Shown: positions 48,201-60,531, counted from the first letter of the stretch. The stretch: 64,000 nt of DNA from Hetaerina americana (GCA_022747635.1 JAKTNV010000005.1:35254336-35318335); one strand, 5' to 3'. Numbers and translations: made by a program. Notes: generated by a model not told the origin, from the sequence alone.

Positions 48201-49765
48201 CTCTCGTAATTTACTGTTACCCTCCATTGATATGTGGTTGTTAAATCCCCGCATGAGTCAGGCATCAAAGGAATCAAGCGGTGTTTTATAAACGCTAGCG
48301 GGCACAGTTTTAACAACCTACAACCCTTTTGACACTGATACCGCCTTGAATAAACCTGACTTAAGCAACAATTGTGCGTATTCGTTATTACTGAAACTGA
48401 AATGGGGCAGTTAAATGTGATTATAGACAAATTAATTTCTGTCGATGGGCACGATTAACTTTCTTCATTATTATTTGAATTCCGAGTGACTCTTATTCGA
48501 GTGGACATGTACATAGATACTCGAAATTACTTGCTCCGGAATACGTACTATATTAGTATTCATTTCGAACGAACATCAGCTAATTTCCAAAACAGTAGAT
48601 AGTCAGTCAGTCAGGTGTGAACAAAATAAGGGGTTTATATTATATAATGAGAGCTTGAAGTATATAACTTATCATTGGCCAGGCTTAGGATACTTTAATT
48701 ATATTTAATAGCGCAGGAGGAATTAATTAAGTTAAGGAAAATATTAACCTAGTGATTAAAAAATAAATATTCCCACCTGAATGCTTAAGTCCCCGAAATG
48801 GTTTTTAACCTGTTTTCAATGAGGACTGTCTGCGGATGCAAGTTAAAGTACGTATTTGTATCTCTTCATGTGTAATTGGAAATATAAGGGTGCGATTATT
48901 CAAAAACTAGTGAACTGAATGACTCGCGATTTGATACAAGTTTTCCATTAACAGCGGGACTGGTTTTTCGGTAATGGCCAGAACAACCTATCGTAAATGA
49001 TAATTTACTGCGTGATCACTAATTGTAATTGACATTTGAACCGGGTTTTTGTTGATAATTCAATAAATCCGCTTTGACAGCATTAAATTGAGGCATTTAA
49101 AGGCATATACAACATACATACGAATAATATTCTTCGGCAAGTTTATTACTTTCACGGAAAATTTATCCCTATGGACAAATGTTTAGCAATCAATTGGACT
49201 AGCGAGACACACCAATAACCCTATGATTCAATGATTCTTGTAGATAAAGAGTAAATTTGAAAATAAAACCATGCAAGCAATTGCTGGTCATTATATTTTA
49301 AGGATCAGGGATTCGATAATGCTTATGTGATCTTAAGGTTCGTCTGCTAATTTGTATCCCAACTTTTCACTCTAGGAATGAAAATATTGTCGAACAATTA
49401 TTACATTACAATATACATACGTAAAGATATCCATACTCTGCTACCGCAAAAAAGTCAAAAGAGAAATGTGAGCAATAAAGGGATGTCGAAGGAAAACAAG
49501 ATATTATGAAGAAGTATATCGATCATACGGTGTCGTGAATTATCATACAAGATGATCACATGAAATAGTTTGACATAATCTCCTCACATTGCAAAAACCA
49601 CCATATATGCGAACCAATCCGCAATCACAACGTGGCATTGCTTATCTTTTCCCCAGATGAGGCCCTTAAAAATGCGAGTATTTCATGCACAATTACTGGA
49701 ACTATTCCAAAATAAAATGCCATATCTTACAAGATAAATTCCCCTTCACGATAAATTCTCTAATT
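48201..49765. other. AT-rich intergenic sequence
   Basis: No gene or repeat recognised. Confidence 0.6.
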
Positions 49766-49767
49766 AC

Positions 49768-49840
49768 TCTAATGGGTCGTGGCCTAACAGTCCCTGCCAC
49801 ACGCTCGTGTCGTCTTCACGGGTTATATAGACAGAGATAT
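49768..49840 (+). repeat. Terminal stem-loop repeat, class A, degenerate
   Basis: GGTCGTGGCCTAACAGTCCC, TGCCACACGCTCGTGTCG and CACGGGTTATATAGACAG parallel the copy at 11440-11510 (GGTGGTGGCCTAACAACCCC), with the stem eroded. Confidence 0.55.
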
Positions 49841-50550
49841 TTGGCCTATAACCATGAGGCTAGCGCTGGAAACCTGGAATAAGATGGCGAAGATCCCCCT
49901 CCATGTCCTTATAGACGCCCGCAATTCTCTACTCCGCGGCTCTTTTGAATCGATTTTTCGGTTGGAATTCCCGCTTGGTCGCTGTGACTGAGGAGTGAAT
50001 TCACTGGAAGGATGTAGGCAGGAGAGGTGGAGGAGGGTCGGGACGTCGCAGGGTGGAAGGGTGATGAGGTCCGTGGGAGAAGGAGTTTGATGAGCAGCCA
50101 AGTGAAGAGCGGTCAGAGAGGTGCTTGGTTACGAAACTCATTTTTTTCCTTCTTTCAAAGCTTAGAGAGAGAGGGATGAAGGAAGATATATGGAGGGGTT
50201 CCGTGTATTTAACGAAAGGGGAAAAAGGGAAAAGGAGCTTCGGAGGTGTTGAAAGGCTTAACCGGTCGATGATTAGCGTTTAACCTTCCTCGAATCGCCG
50301 AAAACCTCACCTCTCCTTCCTCCTCTTCGGCACACCCACGTCCGTTCCGCCCGCTTCCGCCTCGCATTGCGGTAAAGGTTTGTCGGGTGCAGTAGGTACA
50401 TCAACAAATTGCGAATCGAAGACTCGTTGTGAATCTAGGGGGTTACGAACTTCTTTTCGGAAGTTTTGGAAGTAATCTGGGATCCTTTGGCAGTCACCCA
50501 GTGCCATGCAATAACTTCTCCCTTTTTCTTGTTGTTGCGACTAGCTGGTC
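49841..50550. other. Moderately GC-rich patch
   Basis: Purine-rich then pyrimidine-rich sequence with CpGs. Open frames at 49823-50101 and 50307-50507 (minus) have no recognised domain. Confidence 0.4.
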
Positions 50551-50965
50551 GAAGCTCTTTCTTAATCGTAGTTGATTTCGACCGATAAGAAAGTGAAGGA
50601 GCCCCCCTACACTATTTTTAATTATTTCCTACGCGCCGAAGAAAACGATTGGATTATTCGAAAGATTTGCACGCCACCTCCTCCATAATCATGCTATCTT
50701 TTGGAAAGTTTCATCTTAGCCTTGTATACATACCGCGCATTATTTTTATCAAGAGAAGTTTAATGTAAAGAAATGTTTTTCATGGGCCAAAAGACTAAAC
50801 ACTACCGCACTTGAAAGTGCCTTGTAACACGACATTAAATATGGTGTCATCCTAAAATGCAATAAACCATTTGTGAATTCCCAAGTACTTACTTTCTGGC
50901 TCCATTCGTTCCAACATACATGGGCTGTTCACTTAAGAATAGTTATGAATTGTTTTACGGACTAC
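50551..50965. other. Intergenic sequence, no gene recognised
   Basis: No feature recognised. Confidence 0.5.
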
Positions 50966-50969
50966 CTTT

Positions 50970-52290
50970 AATCATTCGTTAAGTTTTGATTGCCTTCGTC
51001 GATCGTCCTTCGTAAATAAGTCCTCATTTGAAGCCACATATTTTTTTCCATCTTTTTCTCCATTCTAGGAAGACATGGTGGAAGGCGTATATTTATGCCC
51101 TTAAAAAGCAACTCAGCAGCTTTCAGCACTTCTCCTGATGCTAAAAACACTTTCTTCGAAGGAGATTCTATACGGCGGGGGTCAAAAGAAAAGTCACGCG
51201 GGACTAAGTCTGGATCACAGGAAAATTGGAGAATGCACTTCACATTAATTTTCTTGATATTTAGCGTTTTAGTTTTATTTAGTACCTTGCGAGCCACCTC
51301 TAGTGTGTGTGGCAGGGGATGGTTACACACCAGAATACCCTTGACCCAAAACATCTTTCATTCATTGCAGAAAAATCATTTCATCAAATTTCATGCATTT
51401 TCAGAAAAATGTGATCTTTTTTTATCTGATCCCTCATCGTTCGTGAGAAATTGACACCTTTTATCTGTTATGCCCTTGATATCTCATGGTGCAGCATTCA
51501 GCTTGTTGCTTTTCCACTTGGTCTTTTGCAAATGATATTGTTTTGAAGACTTTTCAGGGCATCCGTACAGTATGTTCCATTTTCACTTTTGTGTGCCATT
51601 AGGACATTTTAATACACTCTTCCGTAAATATCGAGAAATGATACAACCATAACTTGCCGTGAGCGCAGAAATGGTAACAGGAGAAACCCCCTCCTTGGCT
51701 TTTTTGTAGTTTGTTGGCGAAGTAGAAGGCTTTCTCACAGAGCTTTACTGTTCGCGCTCAGGATCAAAACGATGCTGTCAATTTTATCTGTGGTAAATAT
51801 CATTTGGAAATAAACTTCTCGTCATCCTTTAATATCAACTTCAACTGCGAGCAAACCTACACGCGAAAGTCCTGTTTTTCAGGTATGATCAGTCTAGGAA
51901 CTTATCCTGCCAAAACACTTCTCTCTATAATTTTTCTTTTACTAACCTGTATGTGGTAAGCAATCAAACTTGCAGTATTTCTGTTAAAAGCTCTTCGGCG
52001 ATGTTCTCTCACAATATCTGCGGCGGTGTTTATCTTTGTTTCCGTATGAGCAGTCACCTAGGCCGCAAGTCTACTTTCTTTTGAAAGAGTGTGTTTCCCC
52101 CCACTTTAAACGTTGTAATACATCTTTTGTTTTGGAGGGTAAAATGGACCTTCATTAACTTCCCATGGCATCAAATAGACCGCAGATGGTAAATTATTTA
52201 GGCGAAAGCAAAATTTCATTGCAGCGTCACGTGATACCTCCATCGATGTGATAGAAGAGTTCGACACACAATATTTCAATGTGAAACGAC
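50970..52290 (-). pseudogene. Mariner transposase relic, copy B, split by a LINE
   Basis: The N-terminal end near 52230 reads AAMKFCFRLNNLPSAV, recalling the IKFCFLLGK start of many insect mariners. The C-terminal part (51282-50968, minus) reads VKCILQFSCDPDLVPRDFSF, where SPDLAP.DFF is expected. Many stops. Shared blocks with copy A (39530-40440) include CGAGAAATGATACAA and GCGAAAGCAAAATTTCA. A short LINE 3' end (51261-51474) sits inside, dating it after this mariner. Confidence 0.65.
51253..51482 (-). mobile_element. 5'-truncated LINE insertion with 8-bp target duplication
   Basis: Only about 214 bp of the Jockey/CR1-like 3' end is present: class B stem-loop near 51285-51320, then 3' UTR sharing TCATCGTTCGTGAGAAA with 27830. 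The tail on the minus strand is A-rich (ACTAAATAAAACTAAAAC). CTTGATAT occurs at 51253-51260 and 51475-51482, a target-site duplication flanking the insert. Confidence 0.75.
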
Positions 52291-52930
52291 TGCTGCTGAC
52301 ATAATGTTAGCGTCAAAATAATGAAACTTGTACTTCACGCACATTAAAAATTAATAATATAAAAACTCAACATTAGTTTCTGCACCATAAATTATTTGAG
52401 TAAATCAATTATGATCACTTTATCGAACTTCTCCCGCTGTCTGGCCTAATCAATATTCTCACGTCTGTCACATTTTTCACCTTTCCATCTCCACTCAAGA
52501 TACCTTACATTAAGCTTTGATGCCATATTTAAATATTTCACAATAACCTTCTCTTTGCTCATACCATGTCTACCCTTAAGTATTTCTTTCTATGGGTATG
52601 CAAATCCTCAAGGAAAATCATATTACCACAATGTCAAAAGGTATAATGAGACTACCGAAATTATTCAATGGTTGGGTTCAAATTTTCCTCCCCGATGTCC
52701 GTTACGGCAAATTATGGTTTTCAATTATTGTGCAGTTGTACAGAGCACGAAGTGCAATTCACCTTTTAAGTAATTATGATAAGATAATATTCTCTTTCGA
52801 AAAACTAAAAAATGTATTGCCTTTTTATCTTAGAAACCTGTTACAAATACTTACACCATTTCTTCGAACTATTTCACAAAACAACTTCTTTTTGCCGCGG
52901 CATATGTGGAAACTTCAGTATCTCAATTCT
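52291..52930. other. Intergenic sequence, no gene recognised
   Basis: AT-rich. The 114-codon plus frame 52592-52936 has no recognisable motif. Confidence 0.5.
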
Positions 52931-52934
52931 TTAT

Positions 52935-54130
52935 AACCCTTCCTCTGGACTAAAGCATTAACGTGGTGGAAGGGCTTTAGTGTTCCTATGACCCTTAGTG
53001 CTCGGTTGGTGGAAGCATTGATGATTGCTCCTGGTAGGATCACACATGCCAGATTGGTCAAACGGTAAGACGTAAACAAAAGGTTGCCCAATTCTATTCA
53101 TCAGTGAGACAGCTGTCAAGGCCAAGTGGGGCCGCCATCAAAGACACTGGTTAGACAGCCATTTCTGTGACGATGTCACGGAAAATGCACCATCAAAGCA
53201 GGCCGCGGTAAACTACCTCAATTATTTATCCAAGAAACGATGACGGAATATAATACAAAAATGAGTCTTGGAAACTCCGGGACTCGGTCCTGCGTGACGA
53301 GTCCGAAAGCGGAGAAAGTATGGCACTCATGGCTGTCATCACACGCCTCCTCGCACAGTCGAGGGGTTGACAGCGACAGAGACAGAAGTGTAACGCCGCA
53401 GCGTTATATTTCTCATACAGAAAATATGAAGTTGGAATATTTGGACGACATTAAGGAGAGACAAGTTGGAAATGTCAAGCGCGAGAGTTGGAGAGAAAAT
53501 ATTTTGTTAGGTCTATCCGCTGTGAGATGAAACTATTATGGGTTTATTTGAATGATAATGAAAGAGTAATATATACTGGAGGGGTGGGAGGTCAAAGTGG
53601 GATAGCCCAAGGAATCAATAGGAACCTGGAGAGAAGTGTAGTAAACGTGGAGCAGAAAAATGATAGAATATTTTCATTAGTAGACATAAGAGCACACAAT
53701 GTCATCTAGTGGTGATCCAGGTGTACATGCCAACCAGCAGTGTAGGCAGGAGAATGAAGTAAATAGTTTAGACGATCAGGTATCCGAAATACTTGCCAAT
53801 GTACCTGGAAGCAAACATTTGATAGTGATGGGGGATTGGAATGTTGGGAGAGACGATAATAAGGAAGGTTTAGAAGGAGTACGGTGTAGAAGAAAGGAAT
53901 GGCCACTGAAAGAAAACTATAGCTTAGCAGCAGAAAAAATTTTAACTATTCCCTAGTTTAAACACCCCAGAACATATATCTACAAGTTAAATTTGCCAGG
54001 AGGTAGAAGGAGATTCTATTTAGATTATATTTTGGCATATATTTAGGAATAGCGTGTCAACTGACACAGTTTCCCAGAAGCATAGGCGGATTTTCATTAC
54101 AATTTAGAAGTCAAGAAATGTAATTTTCAA
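52935..54130 (+). mobile_element. RTE/CFDP2-like LINE, 5' leader plus endonuclease
   Basis: The leader (about 52935-53400) shares blocks with 31275-31412. Frame-shifting translation then gives an apurinic endonuclease-like domain. MKLEYLDDIKERQVGNVKRE and LLGLSAVRW correspond to GKLE.IK.EM..L..DILGL.EVRW. YTGGVGGQSGIA (53570-53610) corresponds to Y.GG...GVA. LIVMGDWNVGRDDN (about 53818-53860) is the catalytic GDWN motif. RRRFYLDYILA (about 54008-54040) is the SRIDYIL region. Several frameshifts; the reverse transcriptase is absent. Confidence 0.8.
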
Positions 54131-54357
54131 TTTATAATAATTTAAAGAAACATTATAAAATGTTTCAACAGGGAAAGGATTTAGGTTCGCACACTTTAAG
54201 ATTTTTTGCACCAGAGAAGATGCATACTTTACTAAAAATAAGGAGGGGAGACACTGACAGTTTTTGCATGGCTGATTCATTGCTCAACTGCTCTGAAGGC
54301 TGTGAAAAATTTTACCTTCAACATCTTCAAATGCTGCATAATTTTTCATAAGAATTA
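54131..54357. other. Short intergenic stretch
   Basis: AT-rich; a 63-codon frame (54160-54351) has no motif. Confidence 0.45.
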
Positions 54358-54666
54358 AGACACAGTATGCGATAATAGCTAGCGTACTGGCTTCCCACCC
54401 TGAGGGCGCGGGTTCAAATCCCGGCAGTGTTGAATATTTTTCAGAGGTATCTCGATCCCTACTTGAGGTGCTTTGTGGAGGGCACTTTGAGTGAGCACGC
54501 CGTCCGTCGGATGGGACGTTAAAATGCGGACCCCTTGGCGCCTTTCGTAAAGAGTAGGCTAATGCCGACGGCGGGTTTCTCTCCACCCTTCATCCTTTCC
54601 TGTCCATACCCTATGGCGCAAATGACCTTAGCTGTCGGTCGCCTCCCTTAAAAACTACTACTACTG
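54358..54666 (+). mobile_element. tRNA-derived SINE, family 1, copy a
   Basis: Best-preserved copy. The tRNA-like head TAGCTAGCGTACTGGCTTCC (A-box region) is followed by GCGGGTTCAAATCCCGG (B box). A roughly 230-bp body contains CCGTCCGTCGGATGGGACG, CCCTTGGCGCC and GGTTTCTCTCCACCC. The 3' end is ACTACTACTAC, a simple-repeat tail. Shares its full length with 12160-12468 and 26163-26515 on the opposite strand. Confidence 0.85.
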
Positions 54667-55152
54667 CAGACTTCTTCCTTACACCTAAATTTGGTTAAAT
54701 TGAAATGGAATTATGATTTCATGGTGCTATGTTGGTTATGCCTTTTTAAACTGAAGACAAAATTAATGGAAATTCAAATAGCGTTCATACGACATGAATC
54801 GGACGGATACTACCATTGTCCTTACACGTAAATAAGGCATCAGCTTAATATAGTTAGGTGCTTAAAAATGTGCATATTTCAGTGAATTAAGACAAGGATG
54901 TAAATCCTACATTATTAAAGAATTCCCATCAGGTGAAATTTAATGTACTAATTCATTGTTTAACATTTTCAACTGCCAATCACAGTTTGGCCTTTTCGGG
55001 CTGATTTTGGGGTTTGATACGATATAGAAAAAGACATTTCACAACTAGCTCCTTGTTTTTCACTTCCCAGAAGTACATAATCCTACGCTTTATTCACTCT
55101 GAGGCAGGGATGCCTATTTTGGAATTGACGACTTTCTTCTCTTTCTCAATGT

Positions 55153-55155
<3 letters not shown>
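54667..55155. other. Intergenic sequence, no gene recognised
   Basis: No feature recognised. Confidence 0.5.

Positions 55156-55235
<80 letters not shown>
55156..55235. repeat. (AT)n microsatellite, about 80 bp
   Basis: Uninterrupted AT dinucleotide repeat of about 40 units. Its purity suggests a recent, length-variable tract. Confidence 0.95.
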
Positions 55236-55238
<3 letters not shown>

Positions 55239-56470
55239 AAAGTGTAAATTATGCTCTCGTACATATACCATAATATAAAATATGGCTGACAGATTTCTCT
55301 GAGCGATCACATTTCAATTACGCGATTCCTCTGGGCTAAATATTCTGCACGAATCTTGACATTGAACCATTTGAAATTGCATCTACCTATGAAATATGGG
55401 GAATGAATCCTTTTGTAAATTTACATTTTATAGGTAAAACAAATCAATAACAATTAAAAGAATGATTAGTTGAATAGAAATGGGTAGCGGTACATTTAAT
55501 ATAAATTACTTGAAGGTTTCATCTTGAAAGCGACAGCTGTAATGAATGAAAATGTCAAATCAGACCATTTTCTGTAAACAGTTTTCATGTAGTTATTAAT
55601 TTAAAATAATCGACTAAATCCTTAATTGACAAGTTAGATAATTCCTTTTTACTTTCTCATCTACTTATTCTTGCTAAAGAACGCGACAAATTTTATTTCA
55701 AGAGAAAATTTGACTTGGAGATTTCAACGTATATGTTATACACATTTCGGCCATTCCCCGAGTGCCTCCGTTACCGTGATTGAGATTTTATTGGTACGAT
55801 AACTCAGAAGCTGCTAGCCCTGGCAGCACGGCATTTGATAATGAACATTTATGTCAGAATTAGAACTTGATTACATTTCGGTGAATCGGAAGTAAATTTA
55901 CTAAATTTGATCTAATATTTATTGATAATGTACAATAAATACCTCATAACAAGATGCTGAATTAAATTTTAAAATTGTGGAACGCTTTAATGCAACTAAC
56001 TTTTCACTTTCTTCAATAGTTACGGAAAAATTGTTTTAGCCAACTTCTACCACATTACCATGATGTATATTCATTAATATATTCATATGTTTTCAGCTTG
56101 ATACGTGTTATTTGAGCGTTGAATTGGATCATTTTTAGCTTCACTCTCTGACACTTTAACTTATCTGACTCCATAAAAATGGAATACATTTTTGACAAAA
56201 ATTTTAGATAAATCTTTGGAAAATAAAATGTTGATAAAATCAAAATTTCACGTCAATATCTCACCTCGTTTTTCGCTTTCTAGCTTAGCTGATGGTTCCT
56301 CCCTGATTCTCATTCAGTTGACGTCTCTAGACATTCGTAGCCAAACATGGATTATTATATTTTCGGGTTACCTGATTTGCCGAGAAAATATTACAAGGAA
56401 TCCCTTGCGTGAATAATCGCTCAAATTGAATTATATTGATGAGCTGTTCATAATATAAGGGAGACACTGT
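55236..56470. other. AT-rich intergenic sequence
   Basis: No gene or repeat recognised. Confidence 0.6.
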
Positions 56471-56474
56471 ATTT

Positions 56475-56560
56475 GCCCACTGAATTCTATTAAGGTACCT
56501 CATGATGACGCTGAAGCGTTGAAACTAGTGGTACGAGTATCTTAATATAATTCAGTGGGC
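56475..56560 (+). ncRNA. Hammerhead-ribozyme-like module, probably inactive
   Basis: A 20-bp stem (56475-56494 with 56541-56560, one mismatch) and inner GTAC/GTAC pairs enclose CTCATGA (56499-56505). Next come an ACGC...GCGT hairpin, GAAAC (56521-56525) and a two-pair helix III pattern (AC-TA-GT). The order matches the minimal hammerhead ribozymes reported in Penelope-like retroelements. G5 of CUGAUGA is C here and the base before the expected cleavage point is G, so self-cleavage is unlikely. The second module, at 63906-63964, keeps CTGATGA. Confidence 0.5.
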
Positions 56561-59500
56561 CAATGCAACGCTTCTTTATTTCTTGGGCATAAACTTCCAA
56601 TTAGTTAAGCCCAAAACCATTAAATCCATTAACGAGTTGCATTCACTGGTTAAACAAATACCAAACTTCGGGTTCGTGATCATTTGACAAATAAACCAGA
56701 TCTCATTCTACACCGTTTCAAATAACAACTCGCCTAAACTTCGATTTGAGAGTCACCAAATGATGTAATGGACAAGTTTTTTTTTGCTTCGGGAGAAAAT
56801 GTGGAAAGCATGGGATTTGTAATAATAAACACTTTCTATTTTACTGTGTCGTAGTATATAAATTTATTGAACTGTTCACCATCATATGACGACACCACCT
56901 CTCTCACAGAGCCCGCGACTCACACAACATTTTCCTCTCTTTCTCTCTCACACACACATAGTATCGTTCTAGAACATTCCTTATTCCTCCTCCTCTCCCA
57001 TCAACTCCTTTTTTGTCTTCCCCGTCCTTAGCATTCTTTTTCCAAGAAATCGGAGAAGAGCAACACATAGTCTCTCACAGAAGGCTTCAAAAACAACAGA
57101 AAACAGAAAAGAATACAGTAACAAATAGAAATTGCCTTTAAAAAAAAACAGAAAAATAGTAACATCTGACATTCGATCGAACACACACACTTCCTTTTTT
57201 TCACACTCACACATTCACATTTTTTTTATTATTTCATGAGATTTTCTCTTTCAAAAGTGTTTCATTGTTTCTCTAACAGATGAATTAGGGTCTTTTGTCA
57301 TGCTCTCAAAACCCGACGAAACTGATGATTTCGAACGGTGATGCTTACATGTGATATCTATGTCGTGCCACAAAAGCTGTTGATGCTGCTTTCTGTAAGG
57401 TAAGTTCTCTCTTTCGGGAGAGCAACATGAGATTGCGATGCTTTCGATAACACAAGCATCTCGTGTGGCAAATTTAGCATCATATTTTATTTTGAATTTT
57501 TATAAAATATATTGAAACTCTTTTTGGCCTTACTATTTTCAAAGCACAAGTGGCGGATAAATTTCGATATTGCCTGTCGAAGCAATGTCATTTACACCGC
57601 CGCTATAAACAATAGCACTTTGATCATCCAATGCTTGGGCCATACGCTTTGGCGTAGGCTGTGTTAGGGCTCGCTAGGGTTGCTACTCACTAATACTTTG
57701 AAGGCTTCGAGGATTAGTCGAATTTCCAATAGCATTACAATAGAAAAAATAAAATTGTGACACTTGAGACCAACTAACATTTTGAACTGTTTGATTTTTT
57801 TCAACAAAAGAAAGCAACACGACTGGTGGTAGCGTTGCGTTTCTCTCACCGATAGTATTGAGGTAGAGAGATTTTAGACGAGGTTTAAATTAATGCAGTC
57901 GAGCTATGTTTTCTTCTTCTTAGAAAGAGCGACACGTTGATCACATAACCTTTAGGAGTGAGAGAGAGAGTCGGAGGGAGGCAAAAAAAAAAGAAAGTAT
58001 TGAGGAGAGGGCGTGGGCAAATGGTGAGAGACACGGATCAAAGACGAAATCCGAGAAAAAACAAACAAATATCACACAGATATACCGTATTATACATTGC
58101 TTTGTACATATTTCCTATTTCCCTTGCACAAGGGAGCACCAAAATGAATTGTAATATTACACAATATGGATAACCATTGCAAAATAAAAGAGGAAAGTCT
58201 TGCCTTCTTCTTGTAAGCATGACGAGCGGAAGGGGAGGACCCGGGACCTCGCGCTCGTGATCCAGGGGTGAAGGTTTGACTTTTTCTGGGGGGGGGGGGA
58301 GAGGAGCACAAGATTCCTGGGGGATGAAGGGATCAGTAGCCGTTTCTGAACCCGTTGCTATGGGAACCACTCACGGTAGACAGGGCGGAGGGGAATTGCA
58401 CATTAAAAATTCAGGAGAGGGGGGGGGAGGAGAAAACAGCTAGTTTCCAAAGAGCGGGGAGATGAGACTGATTCACACAATCCCGAACTTTAAAAAACGG
58501 AGCTCATCCTCTTAATCGAACGGAAAAAAAATCTTTCGACTTGTTAGATTTTTTCTTTAACCTACGATGATTATGTCTGAAAATTGTACTCTATACACCA
58601 CTGTCCTAACACCGCCGTTACTCAAATCCACATCAATTAACTTCAGGGACAGCCACTTGAGAGAATGCGAGCGCTAATATATTCTTTTTCATTATAAGTT
58701 ATTTTAACTTGGTTGTTGGTACAATTTGAGTTACAATTTAAGGCCACAGTTCACTGCGTTAGCATTACTCCCAGTACATTTTCGAAAGTCGAATGAGCGA
58801 AGAAGCACGACAAAGTCCATGCTTATAAACTCCACGTCCATATATAGCAATTAGTTTCAAAGGTGGCTAAAATAATCAAAAAGATTCCATCCTTGTGATA
58901 CAGCTCGAGGAAAGGTTTAACGACATGATTTACTAGAAAATGTCCAAGCCATTTCTTTAACTACACCGAATTTTTAATTTAATTGCTCTTTCTCTAAAGC
59001 CAGAAGAGTCGTTCTGCTCTCCCATATCTATATGAATAGAAAAATGTTTTTGGAATTGTGACTGAAAGTTTTTAATCGCTGAGTAAGAGGGATGTTTACA
59101 TAATAAGTAGATAAAATACGGAATAATCAATTGCGTCCTCGGATAATTTGAACGGGCAAACTGGTACACACATACTTTTGAAAAAAATGCGTGTTACTCA
59201 ACCATGCATCACTGATCAAAACGGAAATGAGGGCAAAATCATATTCGGGCAGCGAGTTAAAAAATATTTTTTAAAAAATATCTAATCCATGGCCAACGGC
59301 TAAAATTACGACGTGGTCTCAATAGAACGAAGAGAAAAATCAGACCTCTAAGCATCGCGGAAACAAGCTATAGGCAGTATTTGTGTTCCTCTTCGACTCT
59401 TTTACCATTAATTAAGCTAGGAGACGAATCCACGCGTGAATTAAATTTTGACCAATTGATCCTAGAACATTCATCACGGCTAAAAGATTTAGATTAAGAA

Positions 59501-59790
59501 CTCTGCGTATTAACATTGGCTCTTGAGGAGGTGCATACGTTTAATCGCCAGGGTTAAAAATAAACAGCGACGCATCTGTCTCGACCATTCCACCAATCGC
59601 GGACTCCCACATTTTTCTTTGGTATAAATAGGTGACAATTTTTTTAAAATCTTTATGCAATTACAATACCTAATTCCACAATTCACTGCATTATTTAGCT
59701 TAGGTCTTATTTTTTTGCATAATTATTTACACGGTTCTTTATAATTTCGTTCACCAGACACAAACGGAAGTGTTCAAGTTTAGAGAGTTG
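56561..59790. other. Intergenic sequence downstream of bifid
   Basis: No gene recognised. CT/CA-rich low-complexity DNA occupies about 56895-57230 (CTCTCTCACACACACA). G-rich runs occur at 58289-58300 and 58420-58430. Part may be 3' UTR of the T-box gene, whose 3' limit cannot be placed. Confidence 0.5.
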
Positions 59791-59794
59791 TTTA

Positions 59795-59872
59795 TATTTA
59801 TATATAATATATAATATTTATATATTCATCATATTTTATAATATGTATACTTTATATATATAATATGTATAA
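59795..59872. repeat. AT-rich palindromic tract
   Basis: Overlapping TATATAAT/ATTTATATAT runs able to fold back; an unstable AT-rich tract rather than a gene. Confidence 0.7.
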
Positions 59873-60531
59873 GCCCTTGAGGAACATAAATTACAAGAAC
59901 AATAAACTCAGGTCGACGACTCAATAATTCTCAGTCCGATTACAGATTCTCTCCAAACTTCAGCTGAATACACATGCATATGCAACTTTAAAGTTCGTCC
60001 GTGAATTGAGTGCGCTAAAAAGTTCATTCCGCCGTGGAAATATCCAGCCCCAGGTGGAATTTCCTTGCGTGATTGCACAACCTACCACAGCAAAACAAAA
60101 ACTCACACGCAAAAAACGCACGTTGATGATCACACAGGAGACATCCGAAGCTGAGTCCACACAATGTTTCGTTTCTATTTCATTTATACATTTAACCGCC
60201 ACAAGTGTCTTTTCCAACTCTTTCCTTCTTCTCACAAAAAGGTCCTCCGTTCCTCCTGCTTCAGCTTCTTGCGCGGATAATCGAACTTTCAAGTCATTCA
60301 AAGGAGCTTTGGAACAATCCTGCGTCGCTCCTTTGACGCGATATAATCGCCATACGCTCCTAACACGTCCACCGTCACCGAAAGCGGCTGGAGGAAGGTC
60401 CTCTGGTGAGACAAAACGAGGAAAGAGGTTGGGGGGAGGAGGAGGTGAGAAGGGGAGCACAAGCTGCGTGGGGGAAGTTCCTAGAACAGCCCCCCAATCA
60501 GCTCCATGCCTCCAACCCCCTCCTCCATGCC
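59873..60531 (-). other. Probable 3' UTR of the T-box gene
   Basis: Immediately follows the TGA stop at 60532-60534 on the minus strand. The 191-codon minus frame here (59960-60535) is open but starts upstream in another frame and lacks T-box family motifs. No AATAAA is visible on the minus strand in this interval; an ATTAAA lies near 59539. The extent is therefore inferred. Confidence 0.4.

Noticed and set aside
50307..50507. EAEAGGT...RRKE resemblance between this minus frame and one near 60230 in the bifid 3' flank
   Set aside because: Both arise from purine-rich strands of low complexity; short, gapped and without other support.
53280..53330. Hammerhead-like GGACTCGG...CGAGTCCGAAAG in the RTE-like leader
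   Set aside because: Only a 7-bp hairpin with GAAA; the CUGAUGA core is absent, so the resemblance is superficial.
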